A DNA stretch of 64,000 nucleotides from Bacillota bacterium. GTDB taxonomy: Bacteria > Bacillota > Sulfobacillia > Sulfobacillales > Sulfobacillaceae. The stretch spans positions 32,981 to 96,980 of the forward strand of contig JAKACZ010000010.1 in the NCBI GenBank assembly GCA_021820965.1, given 5' to 3'. The notes under the pieces were generated by a model, which searched no databases, was not told the DNA's origin, and was given only the letters and a program-made list of their open reading frames with translations. Of this stretch, positions 18,481 to 26,098 are shown piece by piece (the stretch's first letter is position 1; every line of letters begins with the position of its first letter). The position numbers were made by a program, and so were the translations under genes.

Positions 18481-19860
18481 TCACATGTTGGTGCGTATAC
18501 CGTCGTGCGAATCCAGGCTGTAGGCCTTCCGTGCGAAGACGCGTCCCAAGGTCAGGTAGTACACTGCACCAATCACAAAGAGGATGAGTGAGATGAGCAG
18601 GGATTTCCCGGACTGTTGTGTCAGAACAAACACCGAACCAATGAGCGCAAGCAGCGGAAATAGATAGCCCAGTGGAGCCTTATATGTTCGCTCGATAGTC
18701 CTATCCCGAATCTTACTGACGATGGCAGCAATCGCGATGAAAAAGTACAGCGCGACGACAATCACCCCGATGAATGCTAAGTCGAACAAAAACGATGAGA
18801 AGAATGTCATGACGAGACCGATGATGCCGACGACAAGAACGGCGACATATGGCGATCCGGTTTTTGGTTGCAGTTTCTGCAGGGCATTCGACATGGCGGA
18901 TGGCCAAACGTGATCGCGTGCGCTCGAATAGAGGATGCGGCTGAATTGTATGGTGACCCCAAGGGTACTGTTCAGAATCGCAAAACCCGCCGCGGCGTCG
19001 AAGATGACACTTGCATTCGTACCGAACAGTGTAGCGCCGAGAAAAGAGAGCGGGTCTTTACTGCTCAGCAGTTGAGAGACGCTCGGCGTCGCCAGGAGCA
19101 TGAAGAAAATGGGGATGATTTGGAAGACGATGGCGATGGTCGCTGCCTTAACCACACCAAGTCCGATCTTTCGCGGTGTTGCGTTTGTCTCCTCAGAGAC
19201 GTTCAAGGCACTGTCATAGCCGTTATATGAAAACAGTGCAATGGCTGTTGTCGTAATCACAAGCCCCCAAGTTGCGGCGACGTCATGTCCACTGCTCAAG
19301 GCTGTTGGATGCGTGTAAATGGACAAGTTCTGATGCATATGGAAAATACTGCTCACCGTAAGCGCTGTCATCAGCAAGATCTCTAAAACCACGAAAAATC
19401 CTGTGAATTTTGCCTCTAAAGAAATCGAGAGCAAAGCGATGATGGTGACAATCAACATGACAATGAATCCAAGGGCACTCAGGGAAAGAGACGGAAACAA
19501 AGGGGCGAAATACTGTGCAGCACCGAGTGCAATCGTCGCTGGCATAAACACAGCCTGGATTAAGTAGTCCATCAACACCACAAATCCGAGGGTCGGGCCG
19601 AGAACATTCCGTGCAATACTGTAGAGACCGCCAGAATACGGATACATTGCGCCCATTTCTGAATACGTAAACGCAACGCCCCAGGTGATGATTGCAGCAA
19701 GAAGATACGCCCAAAGCATGCCGGTTCCTGCTACGCCTAAGGTCCCTTGGATGTTTACAAAGACCCCCGCGACGGGCGAAATGGTGGCAACGGCAATAAA
19801 TATCTGCCCAGCCGTACCAATGTTCCGTTTGAATGTCGTGTTGTTATTGTTGGCAGCCAA
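18481..19860 (-). CDS. APC-family amino-acid permease
   Basis: A 459-residue polytopic membrane transporter with about twelve hydrophobic segments. The first carries IFIAVATISPVAGVFVNIQG, followed by the APC signature region YPYSGGLYSIARNVLGP. It resembles AAT/GABA-type APC carriers and would import an amino acid or amine by proton symport. The start is TTG: AGGAGGAG lies five bases upstream and no ATG is nearby. It is divergent from the aminotransferase gene, with the shared region containing a 47-bp palindrome. GC content is lower than in neighbouring operons, supporting acquisition as part of an island. Substrate unknown. Confidence 0.88.
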   Translation of the reverse strand: MAANNNNTTFKRNIGTAGQIFIAVATISPVAGVFVNIQGTLGVAGTGMLWAYLLAAIITWGVAFTYSEMGAMYPYSGGLYSIARNVLGPTLGFVVLMDYLIQAVFMPATIALGAAQYFAPLFPSLSLSALGFIVMLIVTIIALLSISLEAKFTGFFVVLEILLMTALTVSSIFHMHQNLSIYTHPTALSSGHDVAATWGLVITTTAIALFSYNGYDSALNVSEETNATPRKIGLGVVKAATIAIVFQIIPIFFMLLATPSVSQLLSSKDPLSFLGATLFGTNASVIFDAAAGFAILNSTLGVTIQFSRILYSSARDHVWPSAMSNALQKLQPKTGSPYVAVLVVGIIGLVMTFFSSFLFDLAFIGVIVVALYFFIAIAAIVSKIRDRTIERTYKAPLGYLFPLLALIGSVFVLTQQSGKSLLISLILFVIGAVYYLTLGRVFARKAYSLDSHDGIRTNM

Positions 19861-19890
19861 TTCAACTCCTCCTCGTATAAAGGTATTAGG

Positions 19891-19917
19891 TTTTTATCAC
19901 TGTTTCGTGAGTGTCAA
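19891..19917 (-). promoter_or_regulatory. Candidate promoter of the permease gene
   Basis: On the minus strand a consensus TTGACA (19912-19917) is followed after about 15 bp by TAAAAA, a weak -10. The TTG start codon lies about 30 bp further on. Confidence 0.4.
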
Positions 19918-19949
19918 CGTCCCAATAATTGTCACAATAGAAAGTTCTT

Positions 19950-19996
19950 TAAAATTATTATTACACACCACTGATTCGTGTGCAATAATATTTTCA
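19950..19996. promoter_or_regulatory. 47-bp near-palindrome, probable RpiR operator
   Basis: The left arm (19950-19968) and the reverse complement of the right arm (19978-19996) match at 16 of 19 positions around a 9-base centre. The inner arms are TTACACAC and GTGTGCAA. It lies between the divergent permease and aminotransferase genes, 26 bp upstream of the aminotransferase start. Because the same cluster encodes an RpiR regulator, it is the likely binding site. Confidence 0.55.
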
Positions 19997-20022
19997 TACA
20001 ATCATTGAGGAGGAAAACGGCC

Positions 20023-21372
20023 ATGACAGAGACGCCGAGTTACCAACACGACACTCGGAAGTCGAGGGATGCATATGAACAAGCACGGCACATCATCCCG
20101 GGCGGAGTTCAAGGCAACATCAAGTTTTATCAACCCTATCCATTGTCATTTGCGACAGCAAATGGGCCGTGGCTCCATGACATCGATGGAAACGCCTACG
20201 TTGACTACCTTCTCTCCTTTGGTGCCTTGATTCTCGGTCATGGGCATCCAGTTGTGCGGACAGCCGTCCAAGACGTTTGGAACATCTATGGTACTTCGTC
20301 ATTCGGGGTGCCTTATCCACTGGAACAAACTATGGCCGCAGTCATCCAAAGGCTGTACGAGAGCGTAAAACAAGTGCGTTTTACAAACTCTGGACTTGAG
20401 GCGACCCTGCTTGCCATTCGAATTGGTATGGCATATACGGGCCGGCCCTCCATCGCTAAATTCTCGGGACATTATCATGGCGGACACGAGCAGGTACTCG
20501 TCAGCACAAAAGCGACAGTCAGTGACGGCAGAGAGCCCCAAAAGGTCGCTGAATCCCTTCGTTTGCCTGATTACTTCATCGACCATACTGAGATTCTGCC
20601 TTTCAACGATATTGAGGGATGCAGTCACATCTTGCGCAAAAATAAGGATAAAATCGGTGTTGTCATCCTTGAACCCTTCCAAAATGGATACATCCCTGCT
20701 GAACGCGAGTTCATCCTGCAACTGCGAGAGTTGACAACAGAACTTGGCATGGTCCTTGTATTTGACGAAGTAAAAACCGGTTTTCGCATCCGACTTGGCG
20801 GCGCGCAGGAGTTTTATGGTGTATTGCCCGACTTGACAGCTCTCGGAAAAGTTTTGGGCGGAGGGTTCCCGATAGGAGCGGTAGGGGGTAAAAAAGAAAT
20901 TCTAGAACTGATGGCTCCAGGCCATTCGGACAATCCGCAGGAAGTGGTATTCCATAGCGGCACATTTAACGGAAATCCCATCTCTCTGCTGGCAGGATTA
21001 CGTACAATTGAGCACCTGCAAGAGGCAGGAAATTTCGAGTCGCTCTTGAACACCACTAAACAATTACGAGACGGAATTGAGTCCTTGGCAAAGGCCTATC
21101 AACTTCCGGTGCAAACCGTTGGCGAAGGCGCCATTTTCAATGTTGTCTTTACCGACTCGTCTTTGCCGGTCCAACCGAGGAATATGGTCAAGCAGGAGCT
21201 TAGTCAGCAGCATCGGCAATTACGCGGTCAACTAGACTTTTTACTCATGCGGCATGGCGTATTCTCCAAGCCGTATAATCGGTTCTCGGTCTCCCTGAGC
21301 CACGATGACGCGGCCATTCAAGTCACCTTAGATGCCTTTGAAAAGAGCTTTGCCGCGCTGAAGAAAATGTAA
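20023..21372 (+). CDS. Class-III aminotransferase, glutamate-1-semialdehyde-aminomutase-like
   Basis: PLP enzyme of 449 residues. Signature blocks are IIPGGVQGN, DIDGNAYVDYLLSFGALILGH, TNSGLEATLLAIRI, FSGHYHGG, LVFDEVKTGFR (PLP-binding aspartate) and ALGKVLGGGFPIGAVGG with the PLP lysine near residue 277. It is close in form to HemL, but the catabolic context (permease plus RpiR) argues for transamination or aminomutation of an imported amino acid rather than heme synthesis. The ATG at 20023 has GAGGAGG eight bases upstream; the GTG at 19978 falls inside the palindrome and is rejected. RpiR follows after 16 bp, so the two form an operon. Confidence 0.88.
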   Translation: MTETPSYQHDTRKSRDAYEQARHIIPGGVQGNIKFYQPYPLSFATANGPWLHDIDGNAYVDYLLSFGALILGHGHPVVRTAVQDVWNIYGTSSFGVPYPLEQTMAAVIQRLYESVKQVRFTNSGLEATLLAIRIGMAYTGRPSIAKFSGHYHGGHEQVLVSTKATVSDGREPQKVAESLRLPDYFIDHTEILPFNDIEGCSHILRKNKDKIGVVILEPFQNGYIPAEREFILQLRELTTELGMVLVFDEVKTGFRIRLGGAQEFYGVLPDLTALGKVLGGGFPIGAVGGKKEILELMAPGHSDNPQEVVFHSGTFNGNPISLLAGLRTIEHLQEAGNFESLLNTTKQLRDGIESLAKAYQLPVQTVGEGAIFNVVFTDSSLPVQPRNMVKQELSQQHRQLRGQLDFLLMRHGVFSKPYNRFSVSLSHDDAAIQVTLDAFEKSFAALKKM

Positions 21373-21388
21373 CAGAGGAGAATGCAGT

Positions 21389-22261
21389 TTGTCAGACGTT
21401 CCAAACGTGATAAAGACAATGATGGATATGTATCCCCAGCTAAGTACGGCCCATAAGCAAATCACGGATGTGATTGTCCAGGCACCCGATACCGCGGCGT
21501 TTTATACCATCTCCGAACTCGCGAGGTTGGCAAATGTCAGCGATGCGACGGTAACCCGGTTTGCGCGTGCACTTGGATACAAAGGCTTTCCGGAATTGTC
21601 CCGCCAGCTGCAGGCTGTGGTGAGAATGCGTCTGACAACGAAAGAACGGCTTGAGAAGTCCCTCACGAAAGAACCTGCAGCGGACAGTGATATCATTACG
21701 CAGTCCGTCGAAGAGGATGTTCAAAATCTGCAGATGCTCCTCGACGATCTCGACGTCGAAGGCTTGGAAGTGTGCGTAAAAGATTTGCTCTCGTGCCGGA
21801 AAATCGGGATCATCTGCTCCAGAAGCACATATGCGCTCGGGATGTACTTTCAGTTTTACTTGAATTTTTTAGGAAAAACTGCACTGGTCATCAACGGAGA
21901 CCCACGTACGCTTGACGAAATTGCCGGGCTCGATGCGGTGCAGGACATTGTCCTGGCCATTGGCTTCTCTCGTTACAGCCAGTTTACGGTCAACAGTTTG
22001 AAGTATCTCAGCCAAAAGAAACTGAAATCCTATGTCATCACAGACTATCTAACTTCGCCCTTGGCAGAGTACGCAGCGAAGACGTTTTACTGTGCAACGG
22101 GCGTTGCGTCGTATATGGATTCGTTTGTGGCGCCCATTGCCATCCTTCAGGCAATTATCCGTCGAATGTCTTCAGAGCTGTACACCAATACGGTGAATGA
22201 ATTGGGACGTCTCGAGGAAATCTGGAATCTGTTCGGCGTGTATTATCGTTCAGAAGAGTGA
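21389..22261 (+). CDS. RpiR-family transcriptional regulator
   Basis: A 290-residue regulator. The N-terminal HTH_6 domain (YTISELARLANVSDATVTRF, then ARALGYKGFPELSRQL) is followed by a SIS sugar-phosphate/isomerase-type sensing domain (IGIICSRSTYALGMYFQFYL ... DIVLAIGFSRYSQFTV). The TTG start is supported by AGAGGAG eight bases upstream. RpiR proteins sense a ligand through the SIS domain and bind palindromic sites; the obvious candidate is the palindrome at 19950-19996, which would give control of both the permease and this aminotransferase-regulator operon. Confidence 0.88.
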   Translation: MSDVPNVIKTMMDMYPQLSTAHKQITDVIVQAPDTAAFYTISELARLANVSDATVTRFARALGYKGFPELSRQLQAVVRMRLTTKERLEKSLTKEPAADSDIITQSVEEDVQNLQMLLDDLDVEGLEVCVKDLLSCRKIGIICSRSTYALGMYFQFYLNFLGKTALVINGDPRTLDEIAGLDAVQDIVLAIGFSRYSQFTVNSLKYLSQKKLKSYVITDYLTSPLAEYAAKTFYCATGVASYMDSFVAPIAILQAIIRRMSSELYTNTVNELGRLEEIWNLFGVYYRSEE

Positions 22262-22981
22262 CGCGGGCCAACACTGAGTTCGCGTTCCACATCAAGAGCG
22301 TGACAGGCAGCACACTATCTCCCCAGTCGTGGACGACCCTTGGAAGTCCTCGAAGGGGGATCAGCCCTAGGTCCTTATTGTAAAACACTAGTTTTGGCGT
22401 ATCTAACCCTGCGGGTCACCCACTTGCCCCTCTTTGGCTATCACCGAGGAGAATGCGCGGGTATGGTGTTCAGAGCCTCGTCAATGGTGACGGAAGATAG
22501 AGATTGCGTTAACCGTACGGACCGCCGTGAGACAAAAAAGAACCGGATGGGTAAAAACGCTCGGCCGGGCTCTCGATGGGCAAAGCTTACGCAATCGGCC
22601 CCTGATCGCTGTCGGGAGCGTTTGGGGGGATCGGCGGCGGGGGTCGGAGGTGGGAAAACCACTAGTCCCGTTGGATGAGGGTTACGCCTTGAAAGCTCAA
22701 GGGGCACGTGCCGCCTGAAATAGCGGCGCGGGCAAAGCCAAGCCAGCAGCCCGGTACCGAGTCTTGCGTGGTGCAACCCGCACGGCGAAGCGTAGACAGG
22801 GGTTTGCAGGCCGGAATCGCATCAAGAGGATGATTAGCCTCGAAATCGAACGTGGTCGAAGTCGTCGATCTATCCCTCTGTGGAGAAGACAGCATCCTGC
22901 TCACCGCACTGGCCAGGGGAGCAGCGAGGCTTCCGGGGTTCGTACCTACGGCGTACAAACAATGGGCATCTTGGGAATACG
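22262..22981. other. Gene-free region, possible structured-RNA remnant
   Basis: No open frame here has a ribosome binding site or recognisable domain. From about 22590 to 22850 the sequence has short complementary G/C-rich blocks and runs such as GTTACGCCTTGAAAGCTCAA and GTGCAACCCGCACGG that resemble domain-I pieces of some bacterial group II introns. A group II-type reverse transcriptase fragment follows at 23680. The link is a guess. Confidence 0.25.
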
Positions 22982-23082
22982 TGTTGGCGCAAATGCTAAT
23001 TGCCATCACTTCGACTAACATACCTGTGACAGGATCTGCCGGGTATTGTCGGTTCAGAGGGGGCCTGGGAACGTAGAAGAAT
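22982..23082 (+). repeat. Dispersed ~100-bp repeat, copy 1
   Basis: Roughly 90% identical over 101 bp to 46141-46240 in the same orientation. The centre is an odd palindrome CCTGTGACAGG followed by the exactly shared block GATCTGCCGGGTATTGTCGG. It is probably a solo end or internal relic of an insertion sequence. Confidence 0.75.
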
Positions 23083-23121
23083 CTCGTACATATTCGGCAG
23101 AGCCGGTTTTGGTGGAGAAAT

Positions 23122-23430
23122 TTAGTCGGTCTCCAAAGGCGCTGTTAAGAGGGCACGATACTGCCTGTGCAAGGGATAGACCCAAATGGTTTTGATCGGC
23201 TTCGCGTGCTGATGATAGCGGTCGGTTTTTCCTGCGCCCCTGGGTGTCGCCCATCCGAATCCAGTTGGCCGGCCAGTAACTGGTGCCGGCAAAGCGGGCC
23301 GGGTCCACAAACGTCTCCATGAGGACGGGGCGGTAGCCGTACCGGGCCTGCCAGTCGCCGGGGAGTTGCCGCGCGAGCAGGCCCAGCGCAACGGACGCCA
23401 AGTAGCGAATCTGGACTGTCCGCCGTGACT
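23122..23430 (-). pseudogene. DUF4338 (DruA-like) C-terminal fragment
   Basis: The translated frame reads ASVALGLLARQLPGDWQARYGYRPVL, then METFVDPARFAGTSYWPANW and a shifted frame ending KTIWVYPLHRQYRALL. These are the conserved C-terminal blocks of DUF4338, the family of the Druantia DruA protein and of transposon-associated relatives. The N-terminal half is missing and a frameshift separates GDTQGRR from the YPLHRQYR block, so it is not functional. Confidence 0.65.
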
Positions 23431-23660
23431 TTGATCGGCCCCTTGGGACCCGACTTAGCGGGGGCCAGCCCCCGCCAACGGGCCCCTGAAAAGCGGTGTC
23501 TGTCGCATAAAAGGTCTGGCGACTGAAGCCGAACCGGTGCGACCGCCGTCACCGACTCCCCCTCGATATGATGCGCCCGCAACATCTGGTATTTCACCTG
23601 CGCCTCGTCGTGCGCATCAAAGAACGCGGGGTATTGGTGAAACAGCGGGCCCGGGAAAAC
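23431..23660 (-). pseudogene. HTH-domain orphan from a mobile element, frameshifted
   Basis: Two frames together give VKYQMLRAHHIEGESVTAVA, RFGFSRQTFYATDTAFQG and GLAPAKSGPKGPIKVT. This matches the small helix-turn-helix proteins (YEMLRA...V.EAA..FG.SRQTFY...GPKGP) that accompany transposases. At least two frameshifts lie inside about 230 bp. It abuts the DUF4338 fragment on the same strand. Confidence 0.55.
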
Positions 23661-23679
23661 GGCGAAGCACCCCTTAGGG

Positions 23680-24129
23680 GTGCCCAATGTTGCTGACCGT
23701 GCGCTACAACGCTGCGCCACCGAGGTCTTGGGGGCCATCTACGAGCAGGACTTTCTGCCCGGTTCGTGTGGCGGGCGACCGGGCCGAGGCGCGCATCATG
23801 CACTGGCCACGTTGGACGAATTTATGGCGCGCAAACGCGTGGGTTGGGCCTTGGAAGCCGATCTCAAGAACTTCTTCGGCAGTCTCGACCACAGATGGAT
23901 GATGCGGTTTTCGGAGCACTGGGCGGAAGACCCCACGGCTCCTCCGTCTCATCCGGCGGTGGTTGTCGGCGTCCTCAAAGGCGGGCAGATACCCGCGAGT
24001 ACGGAGGGAACCCCGCAAGGAAGCTCCATTCGGGTGCTCCTCAGGAACGTGTGTCTGCATTATGCCCTCGACTTGTGGTTCACCAAGGCCATTCAACCCA
24101 AGCTCTGCGGGGAGGGCTCGTATGTCTAG
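23680..24129 (+). pseudogene. Group II intron-type reverse transcriptase fragment
   Basis: About 149 residues of the RT palm/finger region: ADRALQRCATEVLGAIYEQDF, EADLKNFFGSLDHRWMM and EGTPQGSSIRVLLRNVCLHY. These correspond to RT blocks 2-4 of group II intron-encoded proteins. The YADD block and the maturase domain are absent, and the N-terminus is replaced by the HTH/DUF4338 relics on the other strand. It is a dead remnant. Confidence 0.7.
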
Positions 24130-24320
24130 AGGCTTCGATACTCGTCCCCTTTGACTCGACGAAAAGAGTCCATTGGGAATGGGATATTTCGACTTTTGCG
24201 GGCCTTAGCTCTGCGCCAATTCGTCAACCGTCATCCGAGAGGGGTATTGGCAACCGTACCGGGCTCCTGTACAAGGTCGCCGCATCAAGGAGTTCCACAT
24301 TGAGGGGGTTTCGCTGAACC

Positions 24321-24356
24321 TGCCCGCTCTAGCTAGGGCGGGGATTCCGAGGGAAC
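24321..24356 (+). repeat. IS200/IS605-like end hairpin (copy A)
   Basis: An 8-bp stem CCCGCTCT/AGGGCGGG with a four-base loop is followed by GATTCCGAGGGAACC. The same layout occurs at 43150 and 63881. No tnpA or tnpB is adjacent, so this looks like a solo transposon end. Confidence 0.45.
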
Positions 24357-24374
24357 CGTGCGTGTGCCCCGGGG

Positions 24375-24380
24375 TATAAT
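24375..24380 (+). promoter_or_regulatory. Candidate -10 box of the HIBADH-like gene
   Basis: A perfect TATAAT lies 33 bp before the ATG at 24414. No clear -35 hexamer precedes it; the region where it would be belongs to the transposon-end repeat. Confidence 0.4.
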
Positions 24381-24413
24381 GGCGATAAAGTTATACGAGG
24401 GGAAGGGTATGTC

Positions 24414-25271
24414 ATGCGGATAGCGTTTATAGGTCTGGGACAAATGGGCCGACGAATGGTGCGCCGTTTGAATCCTCAAGACACAGGGGTCTGGAACCGG
24501 AGTCGTGACATCGTAGCAGTGCTAGAAGGTGAGGGCTACCAGCCTATTACTGATTTGGAGGAAGGTGTCCGAAGCGCGGACGTTATCGTCACGATGGTTC
24601 GCGATCACCATGCTATCCGTGCGGTCGGAGAAGCGGGGTTGTTCGCGGGATTGGGGCCTCAGACGCTATGGGTGGACATGACCACCGGATCCCCGGCAGC
24701 GGCAGAGTCGTTTCATGGCTTGGCCGCCTCCCAGGGCGCTCGTTTTATCGTGGCGCCCGTGCTGGGCACGTTGGGGCCGGCGGCCTCGGGGCAGCTGACG
24801 GTTTTGGCCGGAGGCGCCCCTCAGGACGTCGACGCGGCGCAACCACTGCTTCAACGTTTTGGCACCGTACGGAACGTAGGGACCGTTCGGCAGGCGTTGG
24901 TGCTGAAACTGATGGTCAATACCCTGCTGGCGGCCTACATGGACGCGGTGTCTGAGTGTCTTCCCGTGGCTGACCGCGAAGGGATTGAGCGAGCCGAATT
25001 GCTTTCCATATTAGTGGAGAGCTCTGTTGCGGCACCGGTACTCAAAGGAAAACGAACCCGGTGGGAATCACACAATTACCAAGAGCCGGATTTCCCCATC
25101 CAGCTACTGGCCAAGGATCTCAACCTAATGATGGCGGTTGCCAAAGAACAGCGTTTGGATATGCCGGGCGCAGGTGCGCTGCGGGACGTGTTTGAGATGG
25201 CTTCCCGGATTGACGGCAAGGGTTCATGGGACATGGCCGGCGTGGGTGACGCCGTAGTGCCACCGATGTAA
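24414..25271 (+). CDS. NAD-binding beta-hydroxyacid dehydrogenase (HIBADH/6PGDH superfamily)
   Basis: A 285-residue dehydrogenase with an N-terminal Rossmann motif IGLGQMGRRM (residues 6-15), a second conserved block WVDMTTGSPAAAESF, the substrate-loop analogue APVLGTLGPAASGQL, and the catalytic-lysine region ALVLKLMVNTLLAAYMDAVSE. The family oxidises 3-hydroxyisobutyrate, tartronate semialdehyde, 6-phosphogluconate and similar beta-hydroxyacids, or reduces imines. GAGGGGAAGGG precedes the ATG. It is a single gene, so its substrate cannot be inferred from neighbours. Confidence 0.85.
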   Translation: MRIAFIGLGQMGRRMVRRLNPQDTGVWNRSRDIVAVLEGEGYQPITDLEEGVRSADVIVTMVRDHHAIRAVGEAGLFAGLGPQTLWVDMTTGSPAAAESFHGLAASQGARFIVAPVLGTLGPAASGQLTVLAGGAPQDVDAAQPLLQRFGTVRNVGTVRQALVLKLMVNTLLAAYMDAVSECLPVADREGIERAELLSILVESSVAAPVLKGKRTRWESHNYQEPDFPIQLLAKDLNLMMAVAKEQRLDMPGAGALRDVFEMASRIDGKGSWDMAGVGDAVVPPM

Positions 25272-25469
25272 CAACTTCGATAGGGGTCGTTGCAGGTAAG
25301 TAGGTCGACCGATCCAGCGCTCGCAAGGGCGAATTCGGTGATTAATCACCATTTGCGACAATTTGAGTATTCGAAAACCTTGATCAATGTGTACTACATG
25401 ATGTTAAACTAGAGATGGGTTCCACTGAACGGTAGGAACTACTCCCGTATGCATCGAGGAGGTAGTGGC

Positions 25470-26033
25470 GTGAAGCGCTCTAAGGGGATAGCCGCTGGAC
25501 TTGTGGCGATGTCCGCCTTATTGGCTGGATGCGGTGTGCAGGCGGCTCAGGCATCCCAGTATATTCATGTCCAGCCCGGTACGGACGTGGTGGCCCTTAA
25601 GGTTTTAGCCGGCTACAGCAATGCTTTGAATATGCCGTTGATTGATGGTGTTCAGGCCGACGGCCATCTGACGATTTCTGTACCAAAAGGCTCCGTTGTT
25701 CGTATGACGGTGATCAACAAGGGACCGTTTCCGGAAGCGTATGGGATTTATAATGCGTCGTGGCAGCTGGCGTTTTCCCATGCGGGAAATCCGTACTATG
25801 CCAACTTAGGCGCGCAGTTAAATCCCGTCGATGGACTGCTATATGGCCAATCAAAAACATACACATTTACCGCATCGCACGTCGGTACGTTCACATTGGC
25901 CGATTTGACGATGAACGCGGGAGTAAACTCCGAGGCAGCTTACAGCCCGGGCGAGTCGGCCCCTGTCAGCAATATGTGGGCCACCTTCCGAGTCACACCT
26001 TCAGGCGCACCGTCATTGACAACGACTGAGTGA
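25470..26033 (+). CDS. Sulfocyanin-like cupredoxin-fold lipoprotein lacking copper ligands
   Basis: The 187-residue product begins KRSKGIAAGLVAMSALLAGC, a lipoprotein signal with the lipobox LAGC, so it should be anchored outside the membrane. The mature part resembles the sulfocyanin/plastocyanin-like fold: a GHLTISVPKGSVVRMTVINKG strand pair and a C-terminal region ending NMWATFRV that mirrors the GMW-x3-V end of sulfocyanins. No cysteine remains after the lipobox and no C-x-H-x-M arrangement is seen, so a type-1 copper site is absent. GTG 25470 is chosen because GAGGAGGTAG precedes it. The terminator at 26053 closes the unit. Confidence 0.65.
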   Translation: MKRSKGIAAGLVAMSALLAGCGVQAAQASQYIHVQPGTDVVALKVLAGYSNALNMPLIDGVQADGHLTISVPKGSVVRMTVINKGPFPEAYGIYNASWQLAFSHAGNPYYANLGAQLNPVDGLLYGQSKTYTFTASHVGTFTLADLTMNAGVNSEAAYSPGESAPVSNMWATFRVTPSGAPSLTTTE

Positions 26034-26052
26034 TGATGACTCCCAGCCAAAT

Positions 26053-26080
26053 GGGCCGTCCGCTTGGGCGGCCCTTTGTT
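26053..26080 (+). terminator. Rho-independent terminator after the lipoprotein gene
   Basis: A 9-bp stem GGGCCGTCC/GGGCGGCCC (one G-U pair) with loop GCTT and a TTTGTTG tail lies 20 bp after the stop. It may also serve the convergent permease gene. Confidence 0.8.
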
Positions 26081-26098
26081 GATAGGGCGAGCTTGGGC

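Noticed and set aside
20023..21372. Annotation of the aminotransferase as heme-biosynthetic HemL
   Set aside because: The neighbours are a permease and an RpiR regulator, with no heme genes nearby; only family-level similarity is supported.
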